A stretch of 64,000 bases of DNA from Fluviicola sp. (GTDB lineage: Bacteria > Bacteroidota > Bacteroidia > Flavobacteriales_D > Crocinitomicaceae). Below the pieces are notes generated by a model. That model had not been told where the DNA came from and did no database searches. It worked only from the letters and a program-made list of their open reading frames with translations. Location of the stretch: assembly GCF_029266855.1 (NCBI RefSeq), contig NZ_JAQSWB010000007.1, positions 62,001-126,000 of the forward strand, written 5' to 3'. The position numbers and the translations under genes are program-made. The first letter of the stretch is position 1. Each line of letters opens with the position of its first letter. Of this stretch, positions 9,326 through 19,807 are shown one piece after another.

Positions 9326-10765
9326 ATGTTAGAGAATCACGGTTTAAATAAAGTTATTGACGAAAGCAGACAAGGAGAAGCAATCATTTTGGAAGGAGGA
9401 AACGGTTCCAAAAAACTTTATGTAGAAAGTTATGGTTGTCAGATGAATTTCAGTGATAGTGAAGTTGTTGCTTCCATCATGACGAAAGAAGGTTATACCA
9501 CCACTCGAAACATCGATGAAGCGGATGTTGTACTGATCAATACCTGTTCCATTAGAGAAAATGCTGAAACACGTGTTCGCAACCGCTTGACAGAATTCAA
9601 AAAACGCAAAGCCGACCAACCGAATTTAGTGGTTGGAATCCTGGGCTGTATGGCCGAACGCTTAAAACAAGCCCTGCTGGAAGAAGAGCAGCTGGTTGAT
9701 TTGGTGGCCGGTCCGGATGCATACCGCGATCTGCCTAATTTAATTGATGAAGTTGGAACGGGTCAGCGCGCTGTGAATGTTTTGCTTTCCCGTGAAGAAA
9801 CATATGCAGATATTTCTCCCGTTAGAATGGACCAGGGCGGAGTAAGTGCCTTCGTTACAATTACACGCGGCTGTGATAATATGTGTTCTTTCTGTGTTGT
9901 TCCCTTTACAAGAGGACGGGAACGCTCCAGAGATCCACTTACAATTGTCCAGGAATGTAAAGATTTGTTTGATAATGGGTACCGTGAGGTCACTTTATTG
10001 GGACAAAACGTGGATAGTTACCGTTGGAATATGAGCAGCAAAGGAGTTATTAAGGACGAAACTATTCCGACTACGAACTTTGCTCAATTGATGGCTTTGG
10101 TTGCCGAGATCCATCCTGATCTGCGAATTCGTTTTTCAACTTCTCATCCGAAAGACATGACGGACGATGTATTGGAAACAATGGCGAAATACGAAAATAT
10201 TTGTCCTTACATCCATTTACCGGTCCAATCCGGAAATTCAAATGTACTGGAACGTATGAACCGTGGTTATTCACGTGAGTGGTACCTGGATCGCATCGCA
10301 GCCATTAAACGCATTATTCCTGATTGTGCTATTTCAACAGATATCATTACCGGTTTTTGCGGCGAAACAGAAGAAGAGCACCAGGAAACTGTTTCATTGA
10401 TGAAGGAAGTTGCTTACGACTTTGCATACATGTTCAAGTATTCCGAAAGACCGAAAACATTGGCTGAACGGAAATTTGAAGACGATGTTCCGGAGCATGT
10501 AAAAGGAAAACGACTGGAAGAAATTATTGCTTTGCAACTGGAAAATTCAGCTGCGTCTCATAAAAACCAAATAGGTAAGATCGCCAAAGTATTGGTAGAA
10601 GGGCCATCCAAGCGTTCTGCAGAACATTTTTGCGGAAGAGACGGCAGAAACTCAATGGTTGTATTCCCTAAAGGAAACGCAAAGAAAGGCGAATACGTAT
10701 TGGTTAAAATTACTGGCTCCACTTCTGCAACATTGATGGGTGAATTGGTAAGTCACGCTAACTAG
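9326..10765 (+). CDS. miaB: tRNA-2-methylthio-N6-dimethylallyladenosine synthase MiaB
   Basis: Radical-SAM methylthiotransferase that adds a methylthio group to i6A37 of tRNAs reading UNN codons. The 479-residue protein has the N-terminal methylthiotransferase domain with its three cluster cysteines ([32 protein letters not shown]), the radical-SAM CxxxCxxC in [19 protein letters not shown], and a C-terminal TRAM domain. It is about 30 residues longer at the N-terminus than enterobacterial MiaB, as is common in Bacteroidota. It heads a tight plus-strand run; the sigma54-activator gene follows after 10 bp. Confidence 0.96.
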   Translation: MLENHGLNKVIDESRQGEAIILEGGNGSKKLYVESYGCQMNFSDSEVVASIMTKEGYTTTRNIDEADVVLINTCSIRENAETRVRNRLTEFKKRKADQPNLVVGILGCMAERLKQALLEEEQLVDLVAGPDAYRDLPNLIDEVGTGQRAVNVLLSREETYADISPVRMDQGGVSAFVTITRGCDNMCSFCVVPFTRGRERSRDPLTIVQECKDLFDNGYREVTLLGQNVDSYRWNMSSKGVIKDETIPTTNFAQLMALVAEIHPDLRIRFSTSHPKDMTDDVLETMAKYENICPYIHLPVQSGNSNVLERMNRGYSREWYLDRIAAIKRIIPDCAISTDIITGFCGETEEEHQETVSLMKEVAYDFAYMFKYSERPKTLAERKFEDDVPEHVKGKRLEEIIALQLENSAASHKNQIGKIAKVLVEGPSKRSAEHFCGRDGRNSMVVFPKGNAKKGEYVLVKITGSTSATLMGELVSHAN

Positions 10766-10775
10766 ATTTAAACTT

Positions 10776-12029
10776 ATGAGCAATACGTCACTTCAACAGA
10801 TCAAACAACGGTTTGGGATTATTGGAAATGCTCCTCAGCTGAATCGGGCTTTGGAAGTTGCTATGCAAGTGGCACCAACTGATATTTCGGTCCTTGTTAC
10901 CGGGGAAAGCGGGACAGGTAAAGAAATTATTCCGCAAGTCATACATCAGTTAAGCACCCGCAAGCACAATGAATACATTGCCGTTAACTGCGGTGCAATT
11001 CCGGAAGGAACGATTGACTCCGAGTTATTCGGTCACGAAAAAGGATCATTTACAGGAGCAACCGGAAGCCGGCAGGGTTATTTTGAAGTAGCCGACGGTG
11101 GAACTATTTTCCTCGATGAAGTTGCCGAGCTCCCGATGCAAACACAGGTTCGCCTGTTGCGTGTACTGGAAACCGGCGAGTTTATTCGCGTGGGTTCTTC
11201 CAAGGTCATCAAAACAAATGTACGCGTGGTTGCGGCTACCAATGAGAATATGCATCGCGCGATCCAATCGGGAAAATTTCGTGAAGATCTCTTATATAGG
11301 TTAAGCACGGTTCCGATTCCCTTGCCTCCTTTACGCCAAAGACAGGAAGATATTTATTTGCTTTTCAGAAAGTTTGCCAGTGACTTCGCTGAAAAATACC
11401 GCATGCCCGCAGTAAAATTAACCGGAGATGCTGTTGAACTATTGAATGCCTACCATTGGCCGGGAAATATCCGCCAGTTGAAAAACCTGGTAGAGCAAAT
11501 ATCGGTTATTGAGCAGGAACGAGATATTGACGGTCCACGCTTACAATCTTATCTGCCACAGCCAGAAGAACTTTTTCCTGCAGTTGTAGGAGCACAGGAA
11601 ACCAAAATCGACGAACGGGAATTGATGTATAAGTTCTTGTTCGACATGAAAAACGATTTGAATGAATTGAAAAAATTGGTTGTTGAGTTACTGAACAACC
11701 AGGGAGATTTTAATTTATCCAACGATCAGGCAGCTGTCGTGAACCGTTTATATCACGACATTAACTTGGGAGAGCAACGCATTTTACCTTCAGCTCCGAT
11801 TAAAACAGAAGCTGTAAAACCGGTAGTGTATGATCCTGACCCAGATACGGAAGATTATGAAATCCACGAAGAAGTTCAGGAATCCCTCTCATTAGAAGAC
11901 CGGGAAAGGGAACTGATTCAAAAAGCATTGGACAAACATCGCGGAAGAAGAAAGTATGCTGCTGAAGAATTGGGAATTTCGGAACGAACTTTGTATCGCA
12001 AGATCAAAGAATACGATATTCAAGGATGA
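10776..12029 (+). CDS. Sigma54-dependent activator without an N-terminal sensor domain
   Basis: Bacterial enhancer-binding protein that activates RNA polymerase with sigma54. The 417-residue protein begins almost directly with the AAA+ domain: Walker A GESGTGKE near residue 45, the sigma54-contact loop as GSFTGA, Walker B GGTIFLDE, and the arginine-finger/sensor region [12 protein letters not shown] linker of about 110 residues (residues 265-370) separates this from a Fis-type helix-turn-helix at the C-terminus ([20 protein letters not shown]). There is no receiver, GAF or PAS domain, so activity is probably controlled by level or by a partner. It overlaps lptE by ATGA. The groESL operon downstream has a candidate sigma54 promoter, a possible target. 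Confidence 0.9.
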   Translation: MSNTSLQQIKQRFGIIGNAPQLNRALEVAMQVAPTDISVLVTGESGTGKEIIPQVIHQLSTRKHNEYIAVNCGAIPEGTIDSELFGHEKGSFTGATGSRQGYFEVADGGTIFLDEVAELPMQTQVRLLRVLETGEFIRVGSSKVIKTNVRVVAATNENMHRAIQSGKFREDLLYRLSTVPIPLPPLRQRQEDIYLLFRKFASDFAEKYRMPAVKLTGDAVELLNAYHWPGNIRQLKNLVEQISVIEQERDIDGPRLQSYLPQPEELFPAVVGAQETKIDERELMYKFLFDMKNDLNELKKLVVELLNNQGDFNLSNDQAAVVNRLYHDINLGEQRILPSAPIKTEAVKPVVYDPDPDTEDYEIHEEVQESLSLEDRERELIQKALDKHRGRRKYAAEELGISERTLYRKIKEYDIQG

Positions 12030-12538
12030 AGCAACTAACTCTCATACTCATTTTACTGGCTGGTTTAAGCAGCTGCTGGCCGAAAGCTTTCATGAGTCCC
12101 ATTGATAATTCCATGCCGGAAAACTGGAGAAAATTCTATATTACTCCCCTGGAATTGAGTGCGGCAACTGCCCCGTCCAATTATCCTGCAAACCTGTCAG
12201 AAGCCATGCGCAGCGGGATCCAGAACAATACACGCTTGAAGTTAGCCTCTACATTAGACGATGCGGAAGTGAAGATCAGCGGGATTATTTCCGGCTATAA
12301 CACCTCTCCTATTGCAATCCAACAGGGAGATCTTGCTGCGAAGAACCGTTTAACTGTTTCAGTTAATTTCACTATTATTACACCTAACAAAGGTTTGGAA
12401 AAAATGGAGTTTACAAGTTCCCGGTTTGCAGATTACGAATCAAGTGAGCAATTAGTTGATGTCGAAACCCGCCTGTTGGAATCCATTAACCAGCAAGTTG
12501 TCCAAGATGTAGTAAATAAATTATTATCTAATTGGTAA
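12026..12538 (+). CDS. lptE: LptE-like outer-membrane LPS-assembly lipoprotein
   Basis: Probable LptE, the lipoprotein that plugs LptD and helps place lipopolysaccharide in the outer membrane. The 170-residue product has a lipoprotein signal ending AGLSSC with Cys17 as lipidation site, then a small alpha/beta domain with [24 protein letters not shown], similar to the LptE fold (DUF799/LptE-like in Bacteroidota annotation). The start ATG overlaps the preceding stop (ATGA) and the stop overlaps the next start (TAATG), so translation is probably coupled. Family assignment rests on signal, size and neighbourhood (before secG), so it is good but not certain. Confidence 0.8.
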   Translation: MKQLTLILILLAGLSSCWPKAFMSPIDNSMPENWRKFYITPLELSAATAPSNYPANLSEAMRSGIQNNTRLKLASTLDDAEVKISGIISGYNTSPIAIQQGDLAAKNRLTVSVNFTIITPNKGLEKMEFTSSRFADYESSEQLVDVETRLLESINQQVVQDVVNKLLSNW

Positions 12539-13662
12539 TGCTGAATACTGAACAAATAGCTGAATTCATTCTGCACCCGGAACTCATGCGTTCCGAAGAT
12601 GTGGATGTATTGCGTGAATTGTCTGAAAAACATCCATATTCTTCGGTTTATTCCCTCTTGTACTTGCAGGGAGTTTCCCGCTTTCAATCCGTTCATCTGG
12701 ACGAGATCCTTCCAAAACAGGCTTATAAGTTATCAGACCGTGCGCGCTTGTTTCATTTATTGCACTCAGCGTTTGAAGGGGAAGCCATCATTGAAAACAG
12801 GAATGAGAGCGAGAATGAAGAGGAAACAGTTTCTCTGCACACTCAAGCTGAACAGAAGGAAGAAAAGCCGGTTGAGGATCAAATCGTTCCAGTGTTAGAA
12901 ATCGTTCAGGAGGAAGAAGAACCTGTTATCGAAACAGTTGAGCCCCGTGTTCAGGAATCGGAAGTAACTGTTCCCGAAACGGAAGAAGAGAATCCGTCAG
13001 CTGACGGGCCGAAGGCCGAAGAAGTTATTACAGAAGCGGCAAACCTTCCGGAGGAAAAAGACATTTTCGATTTTGAAACAGTTGCAGCTACTCTTGCCCA
13101 GGATTACTTGGGTCAGAATGAGAAACAGAATCAGAATGAGACGCTTGACACTCAAACTCACGCTGATGAAAAGGATGAGTCCCTGCGGCTATCGGGAGAG
13201 GAAGCAGAAGAACCATACATCGAACCTCACGAACAACACCAGGAGAATCCACAAGCTGACAACCTGCAGATTGAAGATAAAGAACCTGCTCCAGCTCAGC
13301 CCGATTCGAAACGCTCTTTTACAAGCTGGCTGAAAGCCGGTAAGCAGGAAGGAATTCAGGTAAAAGCAGAAACAAGATCCGAAACAAAAAACATACAGCA
13401 GGAGATCATAGACAAGTTTATCGAAAAGAGTCCAAGCATGCCCAAACCGAAGACAGAATTCTATTCTCCTTCCAAAAAAGCAAAAGAAAGTTTGGATGAT
13501 GAGCGGATCCCGGTTTCGGAAACTTTGGCTAAAATATATGCCGCACAGGGAAATTTTCCAAAAGCAATTCATGTTTATCATCAATTAAGTTTGGCATTTC
13601 CAGAAAAAAAGAGTTTATTTGCACTCCAAATTGAAGAATTAAAGAAAAAAATTACCTCATAA
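12538..13662 (+). CDS. Conserved acidic protein with C-terminal TPR-like segment
   Basis: Protein of 374 residues without signal peptide or membrane segment, function unknown. Residues 1-75 form a helical conserved-looking domain ([16 protein letters not shown]..., [17 protein letters not shown]); residues about 85-275 are very Glu/Asp-rich and of low complexity; the C-terminal 60 residues look like one or two tetratricopeptide helices ([20 protein letters not shown]). I chose the ATG at 12538, which overlaps the lptE stop as TAATG, over a TTG two codons upstream. The gene lies 1 bp before secG, so a role near the envelope or protein export is possible; this is inference from position only. 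Confidence 0.8.
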   Translation: MLNTEQIAEFILHPELMRSEDVDVLRELSEKHPYSSVYSLLYLQGVSRFQSVHLDEILPKQAYKLSDRARLFHLLHSAFEGEAIIENRNESENEEETVSLHTQAEQKEEKPVEDQIVPVLEIVQEEEEPVIETVEPRVQESEVTVPETEEENPSADGPKAEEVITEAANLPEEKDIFDFETVAATLAQDYLGQNEKQNQNETLDTQTHADEKDESLRLSGEEAEEPYIEPHEQHQENPQADNLQIEDKEPAPAQPDSKRSFTSWLKAGKQEGIQVKAETRSETKNIQQEIIDKFIEKSPSMPKPKTEFYSPSKKAKESLDDERIPVSETLAKIYAAQGNFPKAIHVYHQLSLAFPEKKSLFALQIEELKKKITS

Positions 13663-13663
13663 A

Positions 13664-13969
13664 ATGATAGCATTAATTTCAATTTTACTAGTATTAGCAA
13701 GCGTTCTATTAATCGTGGTTGTATTTGTTCAGAACCCAAAAGGAGGAGGTTTGTCTTCTGATTTTGGTGCTGCACAACAACTTGGTGGTGTACAACGCAC
13801 AAATGATTTCATCGAAAAAGCAACATGGACTCTTGCAGCAGTAATCTTAGTTGCAAGTATCGGATTGACAACGATAATGAAACCGGCGAAAGTGAAAGAA
13901 CAACCGAAAAAAGAGCAACCGGGACAAAAAGGTCCGGGTGGACAGCAAGGTGGTGCACAACCGCAATAA
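13664..13969 (+). CDS. secG: Preprotein translocase subunit SecG
   Basis: Small accessory subunit of the SecYEG inner-membrane translocon. The 101-residue protein has two membrane helices (about residues 2-22 and 54-72) joined by the SecG loop [19 protein letters not shown], and a Lys/Gln/Gly-rich C-terminal tail that is common in Bacteroidota homologues. It closes the miaB run: its start follows the previous stop by one base, and a strong hairpin terminator follows at 13994. Confidence 0.94.
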   Translation: MIALISILLVLASVLLIVVVFVQNPKGGGLSSDFGAAQQLGGVQRTNDFIEKATWTLAAVILVASIGLTTIMKPAKVKEQPKKEQPGQKGPGGQQGGAQPQ

Positions 13970-13993
13970 TCGGTCGATTATAAAAGTATTTTG

Positions 13994-14028
13994 AAATGTC
14001 AGTATGTCAGCATACTGACATTTTTTTT
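13994..14028 (+). terminator. Terminator of the miaB-secG run; also a possible activator dyad
   Basis: A perfect 13-bp stem (AAATGTCAGTATG at 13994-14006 with its complement at 14011-14023), a four-base loop TCAG and a run of eight T form a rho-independent terminator after secG. The same dyad is centred about 90 bp upstream of the likely groES transcription start, where sigma54 activators often bind. Confidence 0.85.
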
Positions 14029-14074
14029 GTTTTATATCCTGTGAAAAAATGAAAAATTGACACAATCACTACAT

Positions 14075-14090
14075 TGGCACAATCTTAGCC
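14075..14090 (+). promoter_or_regulatory. Candidate sigma54 (-24/-12) promoter of groESL
   Basis: TGGCACAATCTTAGCC matches the sigma54 pattern TGGCAC-N5-TTGCW with GG and GC at the right 10-base spacing; two of the -12 bases differ. The start codon of groES lies 40 bp further on. No TAnnTTTG element is visible here. A partial duplicate, TTGACACAATC, lies 17 bp upstream at 14057-14067. Confidence 0.5.
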
Positions 14091-14129
14091 GATTCGAAAC
14101 GTCAAATTTTATCTAAATAGAATAACTAT

Positions 14130-14408
14130 ATGTCAACAACATTTAAACCTTTAGCGGATAGAGTGCTAATTGAGCCTGCAGCCGCAGAGCAAGTAACAGC
14201 AAGTGGTATTATCATTCCTGATACAGCGAAAGAAAAACCATTAAAAGGGACAGTTGTCGCTGTTGGGGTTGGTAAAAAAGACGAACCAATGCAAGTAAAA
14301 GTAAATGACACTGTTATTTATGGTCAATATTCAGGTACTGAAATCAAAATTGACGGTAAGGACTACCTGATTATGAAAGAAGGTGACATTTACGGAATTA
14401 TCGGTTAA
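14130..14408 (+). CDS. groES: Co-chaperonin GroES
   Basis: Heptameric lid of the GroEL chaperonin. The 92-residue product is full length, with the N-terminal [13 protein letters not shown], the mobile-loop region around [15 protein letters not shown], and the closing [24 protein letters not shown]. It is the first gene of the groESL operon, separated from secG by a terminator and with its own upstream control region. Confidence 0.97.
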   Translation: MSTTFKPLADRVLIEPAAAEQVTASGIIIPDTAKEKPLKGTVVAVGVGKKDEPMQVKVNDTVIYGQYSGTEIKIDGKDYLIMKEGDIYGIIG

Positions 14409-14441
14409 GAAAACACTGATTTAGATACAAACAAACATTAA

Positions 14442-16085
<1,644 letters not shown>

Positions 16086-16104
16086 TTCGAAAACAAAAAC
16101 AAAC

Positions 16105-16136
16105 AATTAGGGGCGCGATTAATCGCGCCCCTAATT
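16105..16136. terminator. 32-bp perfect palindrome between convergent genes
   Basis: Two 16-base arms meet at the centre without loop (AATTAGGGGCGCGATT at 16105-16120 and its exact complement). It separates groEL from the convergent gene ending at 16158, followed by ATTATTTT on the plus side, and could stop transcription from both sides. Its centre GATTAATC recurs in the palindrome at 59384. Confidence 0.6.
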
Positions 16137-16157
16137 ATTTTATGAAATTTATTTGAG

Positions 16158-17552
16158 TTACAAGGGCAATTTAACAACCTCTAGCATATAATCCGGTTTT
16201 CCGTTTGTTGCTCTCCAATCATAATGCACAAGCATCAACTCATTTCCTACTTTGCGTGACATCACTCCTGAGTCGGAGTACAGATAATTCATTGCCGATT
16301 TTTTCAAAAGTGGTTCTCCCAATTTATCCAACTCTTCTTTTGTCAATTCGTATTCTAAAGCGTAGTTAACATGCTTGTCTCCTTCAAAATAATCAAATAC
16401 CCAAGCCTCCACATTGGTATGCATATCTTTGAATAACAACTCTCCTGCGTCATTCAAAATCACCATGCGATTTCGGATTGTTTTATCCTGCTTTGTTTTT
16501 GCAAAATCCCCTTGAACGTAATGAACTTTCTTTCCATCTTTCATAGTATAATCCGAAACAAAAAGTGGCACCCCCGGGAACTTGATTGAGATCGCTTCAG
16601 GGAAATTGATTTTCTCTTCAACCCATTCTCCGTTTTTATAACTCATCGCAGATGCAAAAAGGGCGAAACTGTTTGCTTTGGGAATTTCTTCCGTCCAAAA
16701 AGTTGAAACCATATTATTTCCAAAGAATAAATAACAATATCTCGTCTTCTCAGTTGTTTTAACCGGAAGCTCCGTAATCATCGTCTCCTCATTTGAATCA
16801 AGGTCAAGTTCCCATAATTGATAGGTACCATTTACTTTGTTTTGTGGTTCATACTCACCTCCTATGGAATTTCCAATAAAAACACCGAAACTGACCTTAT
16901 TTTTTTCAGCAGCGTTTATTTCAATCTTGATATCATTGAATTTCCCGGAAGATATCTTGTCAATAAAGTGATAAGATTCTTCTGCCTTCTTTGTCTTTAG
17001 GTTTGCCTTAACCACCCGGATAAAAGAACTGTAAGTCCCCTTTGGAGTTTTTAATTCTTTGTGTGAGTTTTGTGAACGGGCAACAAATCCATGAACCATC
17101 ATCACATTTTCATCATCTAAAAAATAAAGTGATCCGGAACCTTTACCCGATACGCTATTAACAGATTCCAAAGCAGGAAAAGAAATGCTTGTAAATTCGT
17201 TAGGACTGCTGCTATTCAACTTGTAAAAAGTCAAATGCCCGTTCCCGTCATAATCGTATAAGATATCACCCTTCCTATTATACCCTGAAACAGGATCGTA
17301 TAATCCATTTTTGTAAGATGCTTCAGGTGTTTTATTCTCTTCGGGCGAACCTAAGGGCTTTCCATTTGAATCAAATTTGTAAAAATGTTCAGGGGTAATT
17401 AATTGAAAGGAACCGTCTTCCTGGATGTAAATTCGATTGTTATCAATCTTATCACGTCTTTCCAGAAGGATATCCGATAGATCGATTACGGAATTTTGGG
17501 CAAATAAAGCACCAAATAATGCAATAAAGGTGCCGGTTAAAATTATTTTCAT
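16158..17552 (-). CDS. Secreted protein of unknown function, paralogue A
   Basis: I do not recognise a family. The 464-residue product has a signal peptide (residues 1-18, ending LFAQ) and no further membrane segment, so it is probably periplasmic or outer-membrane associated. The sequence looks like a repeated beta structure, possibly a propeller, with short motifs such as YIQEDGSFQLI, FDSNGKP, YDYDGNGHLTFYKL and a closing ...DYMLEVVKLPL. It has no T9SS C-terminal sorting domain. The next minus-strand gene (17765-19204) is a diverged paralogue: both contain EDGSFQL near residue 45, a K/Q FD.NG type turn, and a TPKG/KPKG motif before a strand-rich section. No promoter motif was obvious upstream. 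Confidence 0.75.
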   Translation of the reverse strand: MKIILTGTFIALFGALFAQNSVIDLSDILLERRDKIDNNRIYIQEDGSFQLITPEHFYKFDSNGKPLGSPEENKTPEASYKNGLYDPVSGYNRKGDILYDYDGNGHLTFYKLNSSSPNEFTSISFPALESVNSVSGKGSGSLYFLDDENVMMVHGFVARSQNSHKELKTPKGTYSSFIRVVKANLKTKKAEESYHFIDKISSGKFNDIKIEINAAEKNKVSFGVFIGNSIGGEYEPQNKVNGTYQLWELDLDSNEETMITELPVKTTEKTRYCYLFFGNNMVSTFWTEEIPKANSFALFASAMSYKNGEWVEEKINFPEAISIKFPGVPLFVSDYTMKDGKKVHYVQGDFAKTKQDKTIRNRMVILNDAGELLFKDMHTNVEAWVFDYFEGDKHVNYALEYELTKEELDKLGEPLLKKSAMNYLYSDSGVMSRKVGNELMLVHYDWRATNGKPDYMLEVVKLPL

Positions 17553-17686
17553 GTTGATTATTTTTTTGTAAATCTAGCGATAAAATAGAACCAAATAAAC
17601 AACTATTGTCGTCTCACCTTTCAAAAGTTCGTAAATTTGAGTCAATTATAGCTTCCTGAAATACGGGAGCTTTCCGATCCTCCTTC

Positions 17687-17706
17687 CCCCGACGATACTG
17701 TCGGGG
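17687..17706. repeat. Short dyad CCCCGAC...GTCGGGG
   Basis: A 7-bp perfect stem with loop GATACT in the gap between the two paralogous secreted-protein genes. No T-tract follows, so a terminator role is weak; it resembles the GC-rich dyad at 19678. Confidence 0.5.
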
Positions 17707-17730
17707 ATAGACAGGAACGACAATATATAG

Positions 17731-17761
17731 GAGTGTAGTACATCTTAGGATTACTACACTC
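17731..17761 (-). terminator. Hairpin just after paralogue B gene
   Basis: GAGTGTAGTA (17731-17740) and its exact complement (17752-17761) form a 10-bp stem with an 11-base loop, 3 bp past the stop codon of the minus-strand gene. The sequence after it is AT-rich but not a clean T-run, so termination efficiency is unclear. Confidence 0.5.
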
Positions 17762-17764
17762 TAC

Positions 17765-19204
17765 TTATAACTGGAAGTTTCCCGTTTTCAGAAATAATTG
17801 CCGGATCTTCAAATACCCGGTTTCTGTTCCTTTGTTCAAACTTTCCATGTGCAGATAGAAAATAGAATTTCCCACTTTCCTGAATTTCAGGATCCGGGTA
17901 TGCGGAGCACTTTGCATAATTGATTCGGGCAAACCGGACAATGAGGCGTTTACCTGTGCCGGAAGCTCTTTCAGACAGGGTAAGCAGATCATTTCCGAGC
18001 CCGAGAGTATGTAATCCTTATTCAAATCCCATTTCAGAACACTGTTATCCCTGACAAGCAGGTTTGAATGCTTATCCATGATAAAAATGGACGGGTAATT
18101 CGGAAGCGACAGGCAAAACAGTTCTTCTCCGTTCATTCCTTTGTAATTGCGAATATTCGGTGTTTGTGATTTTGTTAATTTCAGTTCCTTTGACGGGAAA
18201 TGCACTACTGTTTCTTCGATATCATAATCTGCATCCAGTTTGAAACAACGGGCATGAAGAGTGAAGTAATCTTCTCTTGGTTCCGTCCAGGTTAGGAGCC
18301 AACCGTTATTTTCAAAACTTAAACTCACCGAAGAAGCTTTAGGCGTTGATTCGATTACCGTAGAATAGACCTTCTTTTGAGAAAAATCAGCCAAGTTCAC
18401 AGACCAGACGTCTATTCCGGACTTACAATAATCCACACCCTTATAATCACTCAATGTAAACGGAGGCGAATCCCTGTCCTTAAAAGAAGTTTTACTGACA
18501 CTAAAAAGTAATTCCCGGTTTGCATTCATTCCAATACATTTGAAATCAAACAAATCCAGTACCTCTTTTTTCTTTCCGAAAGCTGAATTAAACACATCGA
18601 GGAGAAGGTATTCATACGAAAGACTATAATCTTTGAGATCCAGGATACTTAAGCGCAGGTAGGTATTGATTCCTTTTGGTTTGAACAAATCCGGGTGCGT
18701 ATTTGCTGAAATAGCATAGTAGGTCTGATAGAGAATGATCTTGCCTTCTATGGAAGTAATGATCCCGGCATCCACATGGTTGGAATTATTCGAATATTGG
18801 TCCCAAACACTTTTTACTACATGCTCCTGTTTCTCCAGCGGAATTGCTTTGTATTCATTCTTCTTTCCGGAAAATAAATATTCGATGTGAATGATGTTAT
18901 CAGCAAGTGTATAACGAATGTTGTTTTTCATATCGTAAGCAGTACACCCACTCGATTTTTGATTCTCAGGAACTTCTTCTTCCACGATCTCCTGGACCAG
19001 TTCGCGATTCATTATTCCCTGCTGATCAAATTTAAAGCGGTAATTCCCTTCTGTTAACTGGAAGGATCCGTCTTCAAAAATGTAAGCTCCGATCCCATAA
19101 GGATTTTTGTCTTCGAAATACGCTGAATTTTCGACCCAATTGTTGGTTTGTGCCAGAAATACAGCGGATAAATGAATGAAAACAAGTGATATCAGCAGGC
19201 GCAT
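17765..19204 (-). CDS. Secreted protein of unknown function, paralogue B
   Basis: A 479-residue secreted protein with a signal peptide (residues 1-19, ending VFLAQ). It is a diverged paralogue of the product of the downstream gene 16158-17552, sharing the early YIFEDGSFQL block, a FDQQG turn and a FKPKGINTYLRL segment, with scattered aromatic-rich strands. No enzyme motif, lipobox or sorting domain is visible. A small cysteine cluster MICLPCLKELP occurs near residue 410. The pair probably arose by tandem duplication. Function unknown. Confidence 0.75.
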   Translation of the reverse strand: MRLLISLVFIHLSAVFLAQTNNWVENSAYFEDKNPYGIGAYIFEDGSFQLTEGNYRFKFDQQGIMNRELVQEIVEEEVPENQKSSGCTAYDMKNNIRYTLADNIIHIEYLFSGKKNEYKAIPLEKQEHVVKSVWDQYSNNSNHVDAGIITSIEGKIILYQTYYAISANTHPDLFKPKGINTYLRLSILDLKDYSLSYEYLLLDVFNSAFGKKKEVLDLFDFKCIGMNANRELLFSVSKTSFKDRDSPPFTLSDYKGVDYCKSGIDVWSVNLADFSQKKVYSTVIESTPKASSVSLSFENNGWLLTWTEPREDYFTLHARCFKLDADYDIEETVVHFPSKELKLTKSQTPNIRNYKGMNGEELFCLSLPNYPSIFIMDKHSNLLVRDNSVLKWDLNKDYILSGSEMICLPCLKELPAQVNASLSGLPESIMQSAPHTRILKFRKVGNSIFYLHMESLNKGTETGYLKIRQLFLKTGNFQL

Positions 19205-19263
19205 GCAAAGGATTTTATTTAATCAAATATAGTGTTTTCGGGAGCATCACTTGGAATAGTTAG

Positions 19264-19271
19264 TACCTTTG
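19264..19271 (+). promoter_or_regulatory. Ferredoxin gene -7 element
   Basis: TACCTTTG matches TAnnTTTG exactly, 15 bp ahead of the ATG at 19286. No convincing TTTG -33 box; TTTTCG lies about 24 bp upstream. Confidence 0.6.
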
Positions 19272-19285
19272 CAAAAAAAATCCCA

Positions 19286-19609
19286 ATGGCTGATATTACA
19301 GTAACGATTATTGATAGAGAAGGGTTGGCACATGAATTAACTGCTCCTACAGACATGAACATGAATATCATGGAATTGTGTAAGGCTTACGAGCTTCCTG
19401 TAAAGGGAGAATGTGGCGGAATGGCTATGTGTGCTACCTGTCAGTGTTACCTGGAATCTGATACTCCTTTGGATGAACAAAGCGATGCAGAACTCGACAT
19501 GCTCGATCAGGCTTTCTATGTGAAGCCGAACAGTCGTTTAGGATGTCAAATTCCTATTTCGGAGGAGATCGACGGGATTGTTTTGCGCCTGGCACCGGAA
19601 GCGGAATAA
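19286..19609 (+). CDS. [2Fe-2S] ferredoxin
   Basis: Small electron carrier with a plant/adrenodoxin-type 2Fe-2S cluster. The 107-residue protein (from the ATG at 19286; an upstream GTG frame would cover the promoter) has the cluster ligands Cys43, Cys49 and Cys52 in GECGGMAMCATCQC and Cys87 in RLGCQIP. This spacing (C-x5-C-x2-C...C) and the acidic surface fit the adrenodoxin/putidaredoxin group. Its redox partner is not evident from neighbours, which are unrelated secreted proteins on the other strand. Confidence 0.92.
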   Translation: MADITVTIIDREGLAHELTAPTDMNMNIMELCKAYELPVKGECGGMAMCATCQCYLESDTPLDEQSDAELDMLDQAFYVKPNSRLGCQIPISEEIDGIVLRLAPEAE

Positions 19610-19677
19610 TTCCTTCTTGTTAGTAATTTGACCTATCCTGCGCCTTTATCTCCTCTGACGGAGTCTGACACTCATTA

Positions 19678-19697
19678 GTCCCGATAGCTATCGGGAC
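19678..19697. repeat. 20-bp perfect palindrome
   Basis: GTCCCGATAGCTATCGGGAC is a perfect palindrome lying between the ferredoxin gene and the convergent beta-barrel gene. I recall this core (CCCGATAGCTATCGGG) as a frequent dispersed palindrome in Bacteroidota genomes. It could act as a bidirectional terminator. The surrounding 19610-19807 interval holds no gene; it also has AGGGTG/CACCCT arms near 19751 and 19802. Confidence 0.6.
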
Positions 19698-19807
19698 ATC
19701 TGACCTCCAAAAGGGAAATTCGAAATTTACGCACTTTAAAAGTGAGAATTAGGGTGACTGAGCGTTGAAAACCTTGACCGAAGCGTCAATGGAAGTCGAA
19801 GGCACCC

